A DNA stretch of 64,000 nucleotides from assembly GCA_016235595.1 (NCBI GenBank), contig JACRJX010000044.1:124001-188000 (forward strand), given 5' to 3'. The notes under the pieces are model-generated. The model was not told where the DNA came from and searched no databases. It was given only the letters and a program-made list of their open reading frames with translations. The translations under genes were made by a program, and so were the position numbers. Of this stretch, positions 44,655 to 53,422 are shown in pieces (position 1 is the first letter of the stretch; the number at the start of each line of letters is the position of its first letter). Source of the DNA: Verrucomicrobiota bacterium (GTDB lineage: Bacteria; Verrucomicrobiota; Verrucomicrobiia; CAIQCK01).

Positions 44655-45691
44655 CACACCGCGCCGCGATAGACCGCCAGGATGTTCTCTGGTGGCACAT
44701 CGGGCTGGAAGAGATGCGCTGGACCGAGAATGTAACCGCCACCTTTGCCGAGCACCTCGCAGTAACGGCGCACGTCCGCTTCGACTTCGGCGGGCGAGCC
44801 TTTCGGCAACAGGTTCTGCATGTCAATGCCACCGTGGAAACTCAGCCGATTGCCGAACTCGCGTTTGAGATTCTCCGGTTGCATCTCCGGGCAGGTCGGC
44901 TGAATCGGATCAAGCACGTCCACACCGCACTCGATGAGGTCGCCGATGAATGACCGAATCGTGCCGCAACTGTGATAGAGCGCCCGGCCGCCGAGGCGGT
45001 GGATCAAGCCCGTCATCTCCTTCAGATACGGTGAAACGAATTCACGGAACATCGCCGTCGAAATGAGCGGCCCGCGTTGCGTGCCGAGGTCACTGATGAC
45101 CAGATACAGATCAATCCGGCCTTTCGTGATCTCCGCCGCCCGCGTGTAGTCCTCCAGATAGAAGTCGGTGAACTTGCGGCTCAGGAAATGAACCCACTCC
45201 GGCCGCTCGGTCATGTCCATCAACATATCCTCCCAACCGCGCACCAGCGCCGGCCGCTGCCAGATATCGGCAAAACCATAGAGCAACGCGTGATCCTCGT
45301 AGCGCGCGCACTGGGCCTTGAGCTGCGAACGGTCGAGGCAATCCGGCGACGGCCACGGAAATGCCTCCAGTTCCGCGAGGCTGTTCGCGCCCGCCAGCGC
45401 GCCCTTGGCGTCCTCGCGCATCGGTCCCCACGGCGTCTGGCCGTAGACGTAGCGTTCGCCCCAAAAGTTCTGGAACAGCCCTTCGCCGACTTTTCGTTCC
45501 GGCGGCGCGGGCGCTTCCAAGTGCCGCACATCCACGCCCAGCGCATCGAGCAATTTGTCCTTGTCGGAATGGCCGACGTGATCGAACAGCCGCTTCATCG
45601 CCGGCAACTCGGCCCAGAAGTCACGGGGTGTCCGATCCGGTTGCTCGTGACTCAATGCAATCAGGACTCTCTCTCGCGAATTCATGCTCAT
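44654..45691 (-). CDS. Uroporphyrinogen decarboxylase-like (URO-D/MtaA superfamily) protein 2
   Basis: A 345-residue URO-D-fold protein starting MSMNSRERVLIALSHEQPDR. It contains DLYLVISDLGTQRGPLIS, an HSCG motif in RALYHSCGTIRSF, ECGVDVLDPIQ and a GGYILGPAHLF tail. HSCG fits a zinc-binding methyltransferase better than HemE, but a third cysteine ligand near GGYILGPAHLF is not seen. ATG 45691 overlaps the sulfatase stop by 4 nt (ATGA), so the pair is translationally coupled. Another copy lies directly upstream of the sulfatase. Confidence 0.87.
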   Translation of the reverse strand: MSMNSRERVLIALSHEQPDRTPRDFWAELPAMKRLFDHVGHSDKDKLLDALGVDVRHLEAPAPPERKVGEGLFQNFWGERYVYGQTPWGPMREDAKGALAGANSLAELEAFPWPSPDCLDRSQLKAQCARYEDHALLYGFADIWQRPALVRGWEDMLMDMTERPEWVHFLSRKFTDFYLEDYTRAAEITKGRIDLYLVISDLGTQRGPLISTAMFREFVSPYLKEMTGLIHRLGGRALYHSCGTIRSFIGDLIECGVDVLDPIQPTCPEMQPENLKREFGNRLSFHGGIDMQNLLPKGSPAEVEADVRRYCEVLGKGGGYILGPAHLFQPDVPPENILAVYRGAV

Positions 45692-47049
45692 GGCTGCTTT
45701 ATTGGCGGCTGCCACGGCACGTCACCGCCGCGCTGGATTTGTTTGCGCAACGCCGCCGTCAGGTCACGAACCACGGCCTTCTCCTTTGCCGCAAGATCGG
45801 TGTTTTCCAAGGGATCGCGCTTGAGGTTGTAAAGCTCCAGCGGCGCGAACGGGCTGTCCAGCACCAGCTTCCATTCGCCGCGAATCAACCCCTCGATGGT
45901 TTTTCCGCAGTAAAGCACTCCACCTTCGCGACGGCAGAAGTAGAGATCGCGTTGGGTTTCGGGCTGCGGCTGGCCAAGCAGTGTCGGCAGAAAGCTCACG
46001 CCATCAATGTCTGCCGGCGGCTTGACACCCGCGAGTTCGCAGCTTGTGGCGAAAATGTCCATCGAGAGCGCGATGCGATCCGTGTTGCTGCCGGCCTTGA
46101 TCTTGCCCGGCCAACGTGCGGCGCACGGGACGCGCAGGCCGCCCTCATACATGTGGCATTTCTCACTGCGCCACGGGCCGTTGTTGGCACCGTCTTTCAG
46201 CACGCCTCCGTTGTCGGAAGTGAAGATGACCAGCGTGTTCCCGGCGAGTTGCAGACGGTCGAGCGCGCCGAGGACCTTGCCGATGCCGGAATCAAGGTGC
46301 TCGATGAGAGCGACGAGTTTCTGACGGTTGGGCTGCATCGCTGGTTCGCGCTGCTGAACCTTCGCAAGCCAATCAGGCGGGGGTTGGACCGGGCCGTGTG
46401 GCGCGTTGTAAGCGAGGTAGAGGAAGAACGGCTTCCGGGACTTCGCTCGCTCACCGAGATAATCGCATGCCCATTCGGTGAACACGTCGGTGGCATGACC
46501 TTTCGGGCCCACGACCTCGCGGTTGCGGCGCATGAAGTTCTGCCGGTTGCGCAGATGCGTCCAATAATCGTCCATCATGTCGCCAAGGAAACCGTGGAAG
46601 AAATCAAAACCGCGTTCCGTCGGCGTATTCGGCGAACCGATGCCAAGGTGCCATTTGCCGACGATGGCGCTGTGGTAACCGGCGGGCTTGAGCGTCTGCG
46701 GCAGCAACGTCGCGTGCGCCGACAGATAACCCCACGAGTTCAGCGGCATCTCCTCGCGAATCACACCCGGCACGCCGACGCGGTCAGGATGGCAGCCGGT
46801 CAACAACGCCGCACGCGTGGGCGAGCAGACGCATGAGTTGGCGTAGAAATTCTGGAACGTCATCCCCTCGCGACAGAGCCGGTCAATGGCTGGCGTCCGA
46901 ATATCCTTCGTGCCGAATGCCGAGTAATCGCCGCGGCCCAGATCGTCGGCCAGGATGACGAGGATGTTCGGCTGTGACGAAGCCGCAACCGCAGAGAGAG
47001 CCATTGCGACAATGGCCACGACCAGTAACATGGTTTTATTTGCAGTCAT
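45688..47049 (-). CDS. Secreted sulfatase (arylsulfatase family)
   Basis: A 453-residue exported sulfatase with signal peptide (residues 1-24), metal site LADDLGRGDYSAFG, the formylglycine motif C75-S-P-T-R, GKWHLG and FTSDNGG. C75 must be converted to formylglycine by a sulfatase-maturation enzyme, which is not in this window. The substrate is likely a sulfated polysaccharide. Start ATG 47049 follows GGAGGAG at 8 nt; a GTG one codon earlier is equally placed. It sits between the two URO-D-like genes. Confidence 0.94.
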   Translation of the reverse strand: MTANKTMLLVVAIVAMALSAVAASSQPNILVILADDLGRGDYSAFGTKDIRTPAIDRLCREGMTFQNFYANSCVCSPTRAALLTGCHPDRVGVPGVIREEMPLNSWGYLSAHATLLPQTLKPAGYHSAIVGKWHLGIGSPNTPTERGFDFFHGFLGDMMDDYWTHLRNRQNFMRRNREVVGPKGHATDVFTEWACDYLGERAKSRKPFFLYLAYNAPHGPVQPPPDWLAKVQQREPAMQPNRQKLVALIEHLDSGIGKVLGALDRLQLAGNTLVIFTSDNGGVLKDGANNGPWRSEKCHMYEGGLRVPCAARWPGKIKAGSNTDRIALSMDIFATSCELAGVKPPADIDGVSFLPTLLGQPQPETQRDLYFCRREGGVLYCGKTIEGLIRGEWKLVLDSPFAPLELYNLKRDPLENTDLAAKEKAVVRDLTAALRKQIQRGGDVPWQPPIKQP

Positions 47050-47064
47050 CACGTGTTCTCCTCC

Positions 47065-48039
47065 TCAACATCGCAGCCGCCGAAACGCTTCGCCACAGGC
47101 GCAGTAATTTTGCTCCGACATGCCCATCACACTGTATTCCTCGACGTAACCAATGAAACCGCCCTTCGGACTGCCGAGCAACCGGCGCAACCGCTCTGCC
47201 TCCTCGTAAATTTGTTCCACGGTGCCGGTGATCGAAACCGTCTGGTAACTGATGGGCATCATAAAACACTGCCGGCCGCGCAGCCGCCGACCGACCTCGG
47301 CAATGTCGTTCACATTCGGTTGCGCGATGTTCAGCACGTCCACGCCGATCTCGCGAAAATCTTCCATGATCGCCAGAAACTCGCCGCAACAATGATACCA
47401 CACGTGCAGGCCCAACTCGTGGGCGAGCGCAAACTGCCGGGCGTAACGAGGCTTGAAAAGTCTCCGCCACAAGTCCGGTGAGATCATCATCCCCGATTGT
47501 GTTCCCCAGTCGTCGGCAAAATGAATCCCGTGAAACCCGTGCCGCGCTGCCATTCGCATCAAGTCACACTCGAAGTCCACAATGCGATCCATCAGCATCG
47601 CAAACCCCTCCGGCTCCAACAGGAAATCCTGCATCGCGTTTTCAAAGCCGCGCAGAAATGTGTAAACGGTGAAGCCGCTCAAATCGAAGCTCGCCAGCCG
47701 ATAGCGGTCGCCGCACTGCTCGAAGAACGCAGGCGCCGCCGACATCCGTTCCTCCTCGCGCAATGCCGGCACACGCAGTTCCTCCGGCCCCGGCAACTCG
47801 CGATAGACCGGCTCCACCGGATGTCCCATCGTGCCGTCGCCGCTCTTCACCAGCCGGTAGCCCCACTCGTTCAGCGACCAATCCCATGCGTTGACCGAAC
47901 CTTCGCCCGGCGCGCCGAGTGCGAGGTGATAGAGCAACACGTCTCCCTCGGTCTGGTCGCGGTTCCAGAACACGATCGGCACCCGATCCGGCTGCCGGAA
48001 CTCGATGGCGCGGCAAACACATTCCTTGCGGTCTATCAT
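47065..48039 (-). CDS. Uroporphyrinogen decarboxylase-like (URO-D/MtaA superfamily) protein 3
   Basis: A 324-residue URO-D-fold protein, beginning MIDRKECVCRAIEF. Key blocks: FADDWGTQSGMMIS and WYHCCGEFLAIMEDFREIG (HCCG in place of HSCG), then FIGYVEEYSVMGMSEQNYCACG with late cysteines that could complete a zinc site. ATG 48039 is preferred over a TTG at 48048. Its stop is 15 nt before the sulfatase start, so it heads the sulfatase operon. Confidence 0.87.
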   Translation of the reverse strand: MIDRKECVCRAIEFRQPDRVPIVFWNRDQTEGDVLLYHLALGAPGEGSVNAWDWSLNEWGYRLVKSGDGTMGHPVEPVYRELPGPEELRVPALREEERMSAAPAFFEQCGDRYRLASFDLSGFTVYTFLRGFENAMQDFLLEPEGFAMLMDRIVDFECDLMRMAARHGFHGIHFADDWGTQSGMMISPDLWRRLFKPRYARQFALAHELGLHVWYHCCGEFLAIMEDFREIGVDVLNIAQPNVNDIAEVGRRLRGRQCFMMPISYQTVSITGTVEQIYEEAERLRRLLGSPKGGFIGYVEEYSVMGMSEQNYCACGEAFRRLRC

Positions 48040-48190
48040 CGTCGTCAACGCTTTGAGACTACTACTCTGCCATGGCGAATCGAAACCGTATTGTGCCCGC
48101 GCGACACCGGCTATGCCAGACCCGACAACAGGTGCTTATCGCAAGGGCGGGGCGACGCCACAACCCCTGCGAAGTGATGTGCAGCGGCTG

Positions 48191-50941
48191 CTAGCGGGCT
48201 TCCTGCCCGGCGAACCGCCCGATTTGCGGCATTGCGGTCGTGAACTCCACCTTTTCGCCTGCCGTGCCGAGGTGACCGCCCCACCCTATTCGAATCGCAG
48301 CCACTGCGGAAAGGTCCAGATGGCCACCGTGATCCTTGCTCCAACCGGCAAGCTGAAACTGGTTCAGGGGCACAAATGACTGGCAATGCCCCTCCTGGCT
48401 CAAGGAGCGGCCCGCGTGGGCGATGTAGTCGCTTCCATTTTTGTCGCGCAAGATCACCAGCAGTTCCGTCGACGTCCCCTGCCCTTTCGGCACCCACGTG
48501 TCCAGCGCCAGCACTTCCCCGTCGCTGATATCCACCGGCTTCGGGAAGTTGAACGACATGAACAAGTGCGTGTCCACCTGCCCCTTCGTCAAAGTCGCAG
48601 CCGCGCGCCATCGCGGCGGTTCGCTCGCTAGTACCGCCTGAACAAATTCGCCCTTCCCGATTGTTGGTGTTGCCTCTGGCAACGACCGAAGCATCAGGCC
48701 GGGCAATCCGCCGCTCGCAACAGGCAGCCGTCGCGTCAGCCTTGCTTCCGCGTAGCGCAGCAGCACCGCGCCGTAAGGACCGAGCCGCAGCTTTGTCCTG
48801 CTATCGGAAGCCAAGGGCGTCACCGCGCCTGTCGCGGGGTCCCATTGTTCTCCCTTGCCACTTGCCGCCACACTCACCGGTCCCTCCCACACATCAGCGC
48901 TGTCGTTGATAAGGAAGTAAACCTCCTGCCCGTCAATCCGCCGATGCGTCGCATGAATCGGCCCGCGCACGTCACCTGCCAATACGTCCGGTTCCAACAC
49001 TCCTTTCAACACCAGCGGCAGCAACGCTTCCGTTCCCGCTGGCAGGAACACACCCGCCCCGCCCGCGCCACTGGCCGTCACACGCGCACCACTCCCATCC
49101 CCGAACATTTCCCGCGCCAGTTTCCCCACGCGCGCCGATGGGAACTCCGTCGCGCTGTTCGCCGGCAACGCACCGACTGCGATGACCGCTCCACCCGTTC
49201 GCCAGAAACGCGCAAGCTGTTCCCACGCCGCGATCGGCAACGTATCAGCGCACGGCAATACCACCACCCGCCAACGAAGCTTGCCGTGAACCAGCGTGCC
49301 CTTCTCGATCTTCGCAGTGGTGATCGCGCGCGAGTCCACGTAAGTGAAGTCACGATTCGCGCCATAGAGACTGTCGCTCACCAACCGGTAGGCGTGCTCC
49401 ACCCGCACTGCGCCTGGCGCCCCCCTCGATCCTTGCGTCGCCGGCGTGAACCGTGGCCAGACACTCTCGACTGGATAGAGCACGGCGATGTCGGCCACCT
49501 GGTGCCCGCCGGTGAGCATGGTGCAGCATCGGCCCACGTGAAGATTGAGCCGCTGAAGTTGCTCGATGGAAAGATCCTTGAACGCATAGTAGCTGGTGAT
49601 CGTGTTGATGCCGCCGAAGATGAGGCGGTTGCATGTGCCGCGAATCTCGTCCTCGGTGACGACGCGAACAGGGCGCGTATCGCCCGCACGCCGGTAACGT
49701 TGGGAGTGGTCGGAGGTTTCGCACATCGTCACCGTCCGGCCTTCCAGTTCCGCAACGCTGCTGAGCAGCCGCGCGATAAACCACGGCACTTGTGCAGGCA
49801 GGCTTGTCAGGCAATCAATGCTCGGCGCGTCGAGCCGGCGCGCACAACGGAAGAAGTCGCCGTAGAGCGGCACGTGGCCGGTCAGGCTTTCCTCCATCAA
49901 CTGATGTCCACCGGAGGCAATGTTATGGCGGTGGCACCATTGCTGGATCTGGCCAAAATAATTCTCCGCAACAAGTTCGCCCACCGTGTTCCAGAAATCG
50001 TAGCGCGCGCGCCGGCCTTTGCCGTCCGCATCGGCCACCAGCGCGGGCAGGAGCGGTTCCAGAGCGTAACCACGACGCTTGCGAAACTCCGGTGCCAGGT
50101 TCGGCGCCCAAGGCAGCACGCGGTAAGGCATCGGCCGTAGGAACAGGCTCATCAGCGATGGCTCGTCGGTGAACGTGGAGACGAACCAGCGGCCGAGGTC
50201 GTTGCCGAGGCGCGCCGCATACCGGTCGTGTGTCACCTCCAGAAACCGCGCCGTAGGCTCCGGCATCAACATGTTGATGTAGGGCAGTTTGTCCGCGAGG
50301 CTCAACGCGGCGTGCGTGCCTTCATAGAGGGTGCTCTCGGTCATCGCCATCACATGCCAGCGGCCCGACGGCGCCTGCCATTGCAGCCGGCCATCCTTAA
50401 CCTGCGCCGACAAGTTCACCGCCTTGTCCATCGCGATAACGCCGTCGCGCACAGGGAACGCCGCCGCCAATACGCATTTGCCTGGCGGCATGTCGAGCGC
50501 AACCGAACCGCCATCGCTTGTCGCATCCGCAATCAGCAAGCCGCGCGCCTCATACTCCGGGTGGCCGCGCATGGTGATGCCGCCAGCCAAGCCCGATGGA
50601 TAGCCGCGTTCGTCGTAGAGCCACAGCGACATGCCCGCGCGCTTGGCCTCCGTGACCCCACGGACAAACGCGCGCCAGTGTCCCTCGTTCTCCAGATAGT
50701 CGTGGAAGGAGACGTTGCTGACGAAACCTCCGAAGCCCTGCCGGATGAGCGTCTGCAACTGCGCGTCCTGTTCGGCAGGCGTCAGTGGCAACCCGTGGAT
50801 GATTCGGATGATGCGCGATGCCGCCGGCGGATTCGCGAACCGCTCCGCCAACGGACGATCAGCCTGCGGCAGTTGCGCGGCGTAAAGGGCCGGAGCCGCA
50901 AGCACAGCCAAACCCAGTCTCAAGACCGTCAGTGTTTTCAT
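48191..50941 (-). CDS. Large secreted glycoside hydrolase, GH106-like (alpha-L-rhamnosidase-like)
   Basis: A 916-residue exported protein with signal peptide (residues 1-22). Segments resembling GH106 and related families: GFGGFVSNVSFHDYLENEGHW, SLWLYDERGYPSGLAGG, WFVSTFTDEPSLMS, and DFWNTVGELVAENYFGQIQQW. The C-terminus has a carbohydrate-binding-like sandwich. This family cleaves alpha-L-rhamnosidic bonds in pectins and some algal glycans, but the assignment is by pattern only. The start at 50941 is supported by the signal peptide. A 141-nt gap separates it from the URO-D-like gene downstream. Confidence 0.8.
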   Translation of the reverse strand: MKTLTVLRLGLAVLAAPALYAAQLPQADRPLAERFANPPAASRIIRIIHGLPLTPAEQDAQLQTLIRQGFGGFVSNVSFHDYLENEGHWRAFVRGVTEAKRAGMSLWLYDERGYPSGLAGGITMRGHPEYEARGLLIADATSDGGSVALDMPPGKCVLAAAFPVRDGVIAMDKAVNLSAQVKDGRLQWQAPSGRWHVMAMTESTLYEGTHAALSLADKLPYINMLMPEPTARFLEVTHDRYAARLGNDLGRWFVSTFTDEPSLMSLFLRPMPYRVLPWAPNLAPEFRKRRGYALEPLLPALVADADGKGRRARYDFWNTVGELVAENYFGQIQQWCHRHNIASGGHQLMEESLTGHVPLYGDFFRCARRLDAPSIDCLTSLPAQVPWFIARLLSSVAELEGRTVTMCETSDHSQRYRRAGDTRPVRVVTEDEIRGTCNRLIFGGINTITSYYAFKDLSIEQLQRLNLHVGRCCTMLTGGHQVADIAVLYPVESVWPRFTPATQGSRGAPGAVRVEHAYRLVSDSLYGANRDFTYVDSRAITTAKIEKGTLVHGKLRWRVVVLPCADTLPIAAWEQLARFWRTGGAVIAVGALPANSATEFPSARVGKLAREMFGDGSGARVTASGAGGAGVFLPAGTEALLPLVLKGVLEPDVLAGDVRGPIHATHRRIDGQEVYFLINDSADVWEGPVSVAASGKGEQWDPATGAVTPLASDSRTKLRLGPYGAVLLRYAEARLTRRLPVASGGLPGLMLRSLPEATPTIGKGEFVQAVLASEPPRWRAAATLTKGQVDTHLFMSFNFPKPVDISDGEVLALDTWVPKGQGTSTELLVILRDKNGSDYIAHAGRSLSQEGHCQSFVPLNQFQLAGWSKDHGGHLDLSAVAAIRIGWGGHLGTAGEKVEFTTAMPQIGRFAGQEAR

Positions 50942-51028
50942 GATTGGAAGGGATGCAGCGCCGCAGCGTCCTCGATCCATCCGCAGCGGCATCGGGCCGG
51001 GCGGCGCAACGCGCCGTCCTTGACAGCG

Positions 51029-51802
51029 TTATCGACTGATGCCGCGTTCGCTTTTCTCGACGAACGCCACCAGATGATCCAGATCCGGCGAGTGCGGCAG
51101 CTCGGCTTTGATCTTCTCCAGCGCGTTGCGGACGGTGTCGTCGGAGCGGAAGAGATATTTGAACGCCTTGCGAATCTGCTCGTGCACCTCGCTGCTGACA
51201 CCGCGCCGCTCCATGCCGATCTTGTTGACGGCGCGGCAGACGGCAGGGTTTCCATCAGCCATCATGAACGGCGGAATGTCCTGCACCACCTTCGAGCAGC
51301 CGCCGATGATCACCATCTTGCCGATGCGGCAGAATTGATGCACCGCAGCCAGGCCGCCAACCACCGCATAGTCCTCCACCGTCACGTGGCCCCCGATGGT
51401 GCCGCAGTTCGAGAAGATAACGTGGTCGCCAACGGTGCAATCGTGCGCAACGTGGCTGTAGGCGAGGAAGTTGCAGTGCGAGCCGATGACGGTCTTGAGG
51501 CCGTCGCCCGTCGCGGTGTGGACGGTCGTGCTCTCGCGAAACGTATTGTCGTCGCCGATTTCCAGATAACACTTGTTGCCGGCCTTCCACTTCAGGTCCT
51601 GCGTCTGCAAACCAATGCAGGCGTGTGGATAGAACCGGTTGTTCTTGCCGATGGTCGTGAGGCCGTCGATGACCACGTGGCTGTGCAGCCAGCAGCCCGC
51701 GCCAAGCTTTACGTTCTCGCCGATGACGCAATACGGCCCGATCTCGCAGTCCGCGCCGATCTGCGCCTTGGGATGAATGACCGCAGTGGGATGAATTGCC
51801 AT
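51029..51802 (-). CDS. lpxA: Acyl-ACP-UDP-GlcNAc O-acyltransferase
   Basis: A 257-residue left-handed beta-helix acyltransferase, first step of lipid A synthesis. Hexapeptide repeats (IHPTAVIHPKAQIGADCEIG, then IGPYCVIGENVKLGAGCWLH) run to about residue 190, with the catalytic His in the HDCTVGDHVIFSN region, followed by a helical C-terminal domain. Begins 3 nt after the lpxC-fabZ stop, as in the usual lpx order. Confidence 0.95.
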   Translation of the reverse strand: MAIHPTAVIHPKAQIGADCEIGPYCVIGENVKLGAGCWLHSHVVIDGLTTIGKNNRFYPHACIGLQTQDLKWKAGNKCYLEIGDDNTFRESTTVHTATGDGLKTVIGSHCNFLAYSHVAHDCTVGDHVIFSNCGTIGGHVTVEDYAVVGGLAAVHQFCRIGKMVIIGGCSKVVQDIPPFMMADGNPAVCRAVNKIGMERRGVSSEVHEQIRKAFKYLFRSDDTVRNALEKIKAELPHSPDLDHLVAFVEKSERGISR

Positions 51803-51805
51803 TGT

Positions 51806-53140
51806 CTATCCGTGGATGAGGAACATCAGTTCCGCTTCGCTCACGACTTCGCCGCCAACTTTGCAGGTGCACTTGGCGCGGCCGATATTCCGGCGCTGCG
51901 CGGTCAGTTCCGCCTCGATGAGCAACTGGTCTCCCGGCGTGACCGGCTTGCGGAACTTCACGTTGTCGGCGCTCATGAAATACGCCAACTTGCCGGCGTT
52001 CTCGCCACCCTTGAGCAACATGATGCCGCCGCACTGCGCCATTGCCTCCAGTTGCAGCACGCCGGGCATCACTGGATGGCCGGGGAAGTGTCCCTGGAAA
52101 TACGGTTCGTTGATCGAGATGTTCTTGATCGCCACCGCTCTCTTCTCCTCCAGCTTCAGCACGCGGTCGAGCATCACGAACGGATACCGGTGCGGCACCA
52201 TCTTCAGCAGCGCCACCGAGTCCACCTCGCCCGCGTCGCTCACCGGCGGCGGCGTCACCTTCGCAGGCATCTCGACAACCGGAGCCGCGGGACGCTTGGC
52301 GGCCTTGGCCACTTTCTCCGCAAGCTGCTTCGTCAACTCATAGTTCACCGTGTGGCCCGGACGGATCGCGATGACCTGCGCCGCCACGGGCTGCCCGAGC
52401 AGATAAATATCGCCGATGATGTCGAGAATCTTGTGCCGCACAAACTCATCCCGAAAACGCAGCCCGCCCTGCGTCATCACCGATTCCCCGCGCACGATGT
52501 TCGCATTCTCCAGCGAGCCACCCTTGATCAACCCCGCCTTCATCAAGTGCTCCACCTCGTGGAAGAAACAGAACGTGCGACACGGCGCGAGTTCCTCCGC
52601 GAAACTCTCCCGGTCCACGCCCAGGCTGAAATACTGCGAGTCCATCCCGCCCACCGGGAACGAAATCGTGCAGCTCACCTGCAACCGATCCGCCGGCAAC
52701 ATCACCACCGCTGAATCGCCCTGCTTGAACCAGATTGGCTCGGTGATCTGCGCCACCTCCCGCTGACCGTCCTGCTCCACCAGCCCGGCCTCCGCGATCA
52801 TCTTGAGATAAGGTTGCGCGCTGCCGTCACCCACCGGCGGCTCGTTCGCGTCCAGTTCCACCACCGCATTGTCCACACCCATCGCGTGAAACGCCGCCAT
52901 CACGTGCTCGATCGTATGCACGCGCATGTTGCCTTTGCCGATGGTCGTGCCGCGCGTGGTCTCCACCACGTTGGCCACGAGCGCCTCCACCTCCGGCTGC
53001 TCGTCCAGGTCTATCCGTTTGAACCGGATGCCCGTGTCCACCGACGCCGGCTTGAACGTCATCGTCACAGCGTTGCCCGTGTGCAGGCCGACACCAGAGA
53101 ACGAAACCGCCTTTTTGAAAGTCTGTTGTTGTTTGAACAT
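51806..53140 (-). CDS. lpxC-fabZ: Bifunctional UDP-3-O-acyl-GlcNAc deacetylase / 3-hydroxyacyl-ACP dehydratase
   Basis: A 444-residue fusion. Residues 1-275 are LpxC, with zinc ligands H79, H236 and D240 (HTIEHVMAA, HKILDIIGD). Residues about 305-444 are FabZ, with PHRYPFVMLDRV, H351 in GHFPGHPVMPG and E365. A Pro/Ala-rich linker at 282-303 separates them. LpxC commits the cell to lipid A, and FabZ competes for the same hydroxyacyl-ACP pool. Fusions like this are known in Bacteroidota and some PVC bacteria. Heads the lpx pair; no lpxD or lpxB is in the window. Confidence 0.95.
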   Translation of the reverse strand: MFKQQQTFKKAVSFSGVGLHTGNAVTMTFKPASVDTGIRFKRIDLDEQPEVEALVANVVETTRGTTIGKGNMRVHTIEHVMAAFHAMGVDNAVVELDANEPPVGDGSAQPYLKMIAEAGLVEQDGQREVAQITEPIWFKQGDSAVVMLPADRLQVSCTISFPVGGMDSQYFSLGVDRESFAEELAPCRTFCFFHEVEHLMKAGLIKGGSLENANIVRGESVMTQGGLRFRDEFVRHKILDIIGDIYLLGQPVAAQVIAIRPGHTVNYELTKQLAEKVAKAAKRPAAPVVEMPAKVTPPPVSDAGEVDSVALLKMVPHRYPFVMLDRVLKLEEKRAVAIKNISINEPYFQGHFPGHPVMPGVLQLEAMAQCGGIMLLKGGENAGKLAYFMSADNVKFRKPVTPGDQLLIEAELTAQRRNIGRAKCTCKVGGEVVSEAELMFLIHG

Positions 53141-53422
53141 GCTGAATTTTCCGTTCGATATCCGTGTGAAAAACGCGCGAACCGTTTAACATACGCCCCC
53201 GCCGATGGCAAGCGCCGCCAAGGAAAAATCCACGCTGCTTCCCGTCCCTCCGTTCGCTCGCAGCGGTTATACAGGCACACGTTTCCATCGTGCCGGGAGG
53301 TTGCGATCCATCGTCGGCATCGCCGCCGTCGCACGCGTTCACGGCCGACGCGCCAACGCCGTGTTGGCGGAATTCTCCTTGCGTCGGCGGCTGCAATCGC
53401 AACAGGCGCCCTGCCCCGCCTC

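Noticed and set aside
50228..52714. An 828-residue plus-strand open frame
   Set aside because: It lies antisense to the GH106-like, lpxA and lpxC-fabZ genes; it is a high-GC shadow with His/Arg-rich composition and no domain.
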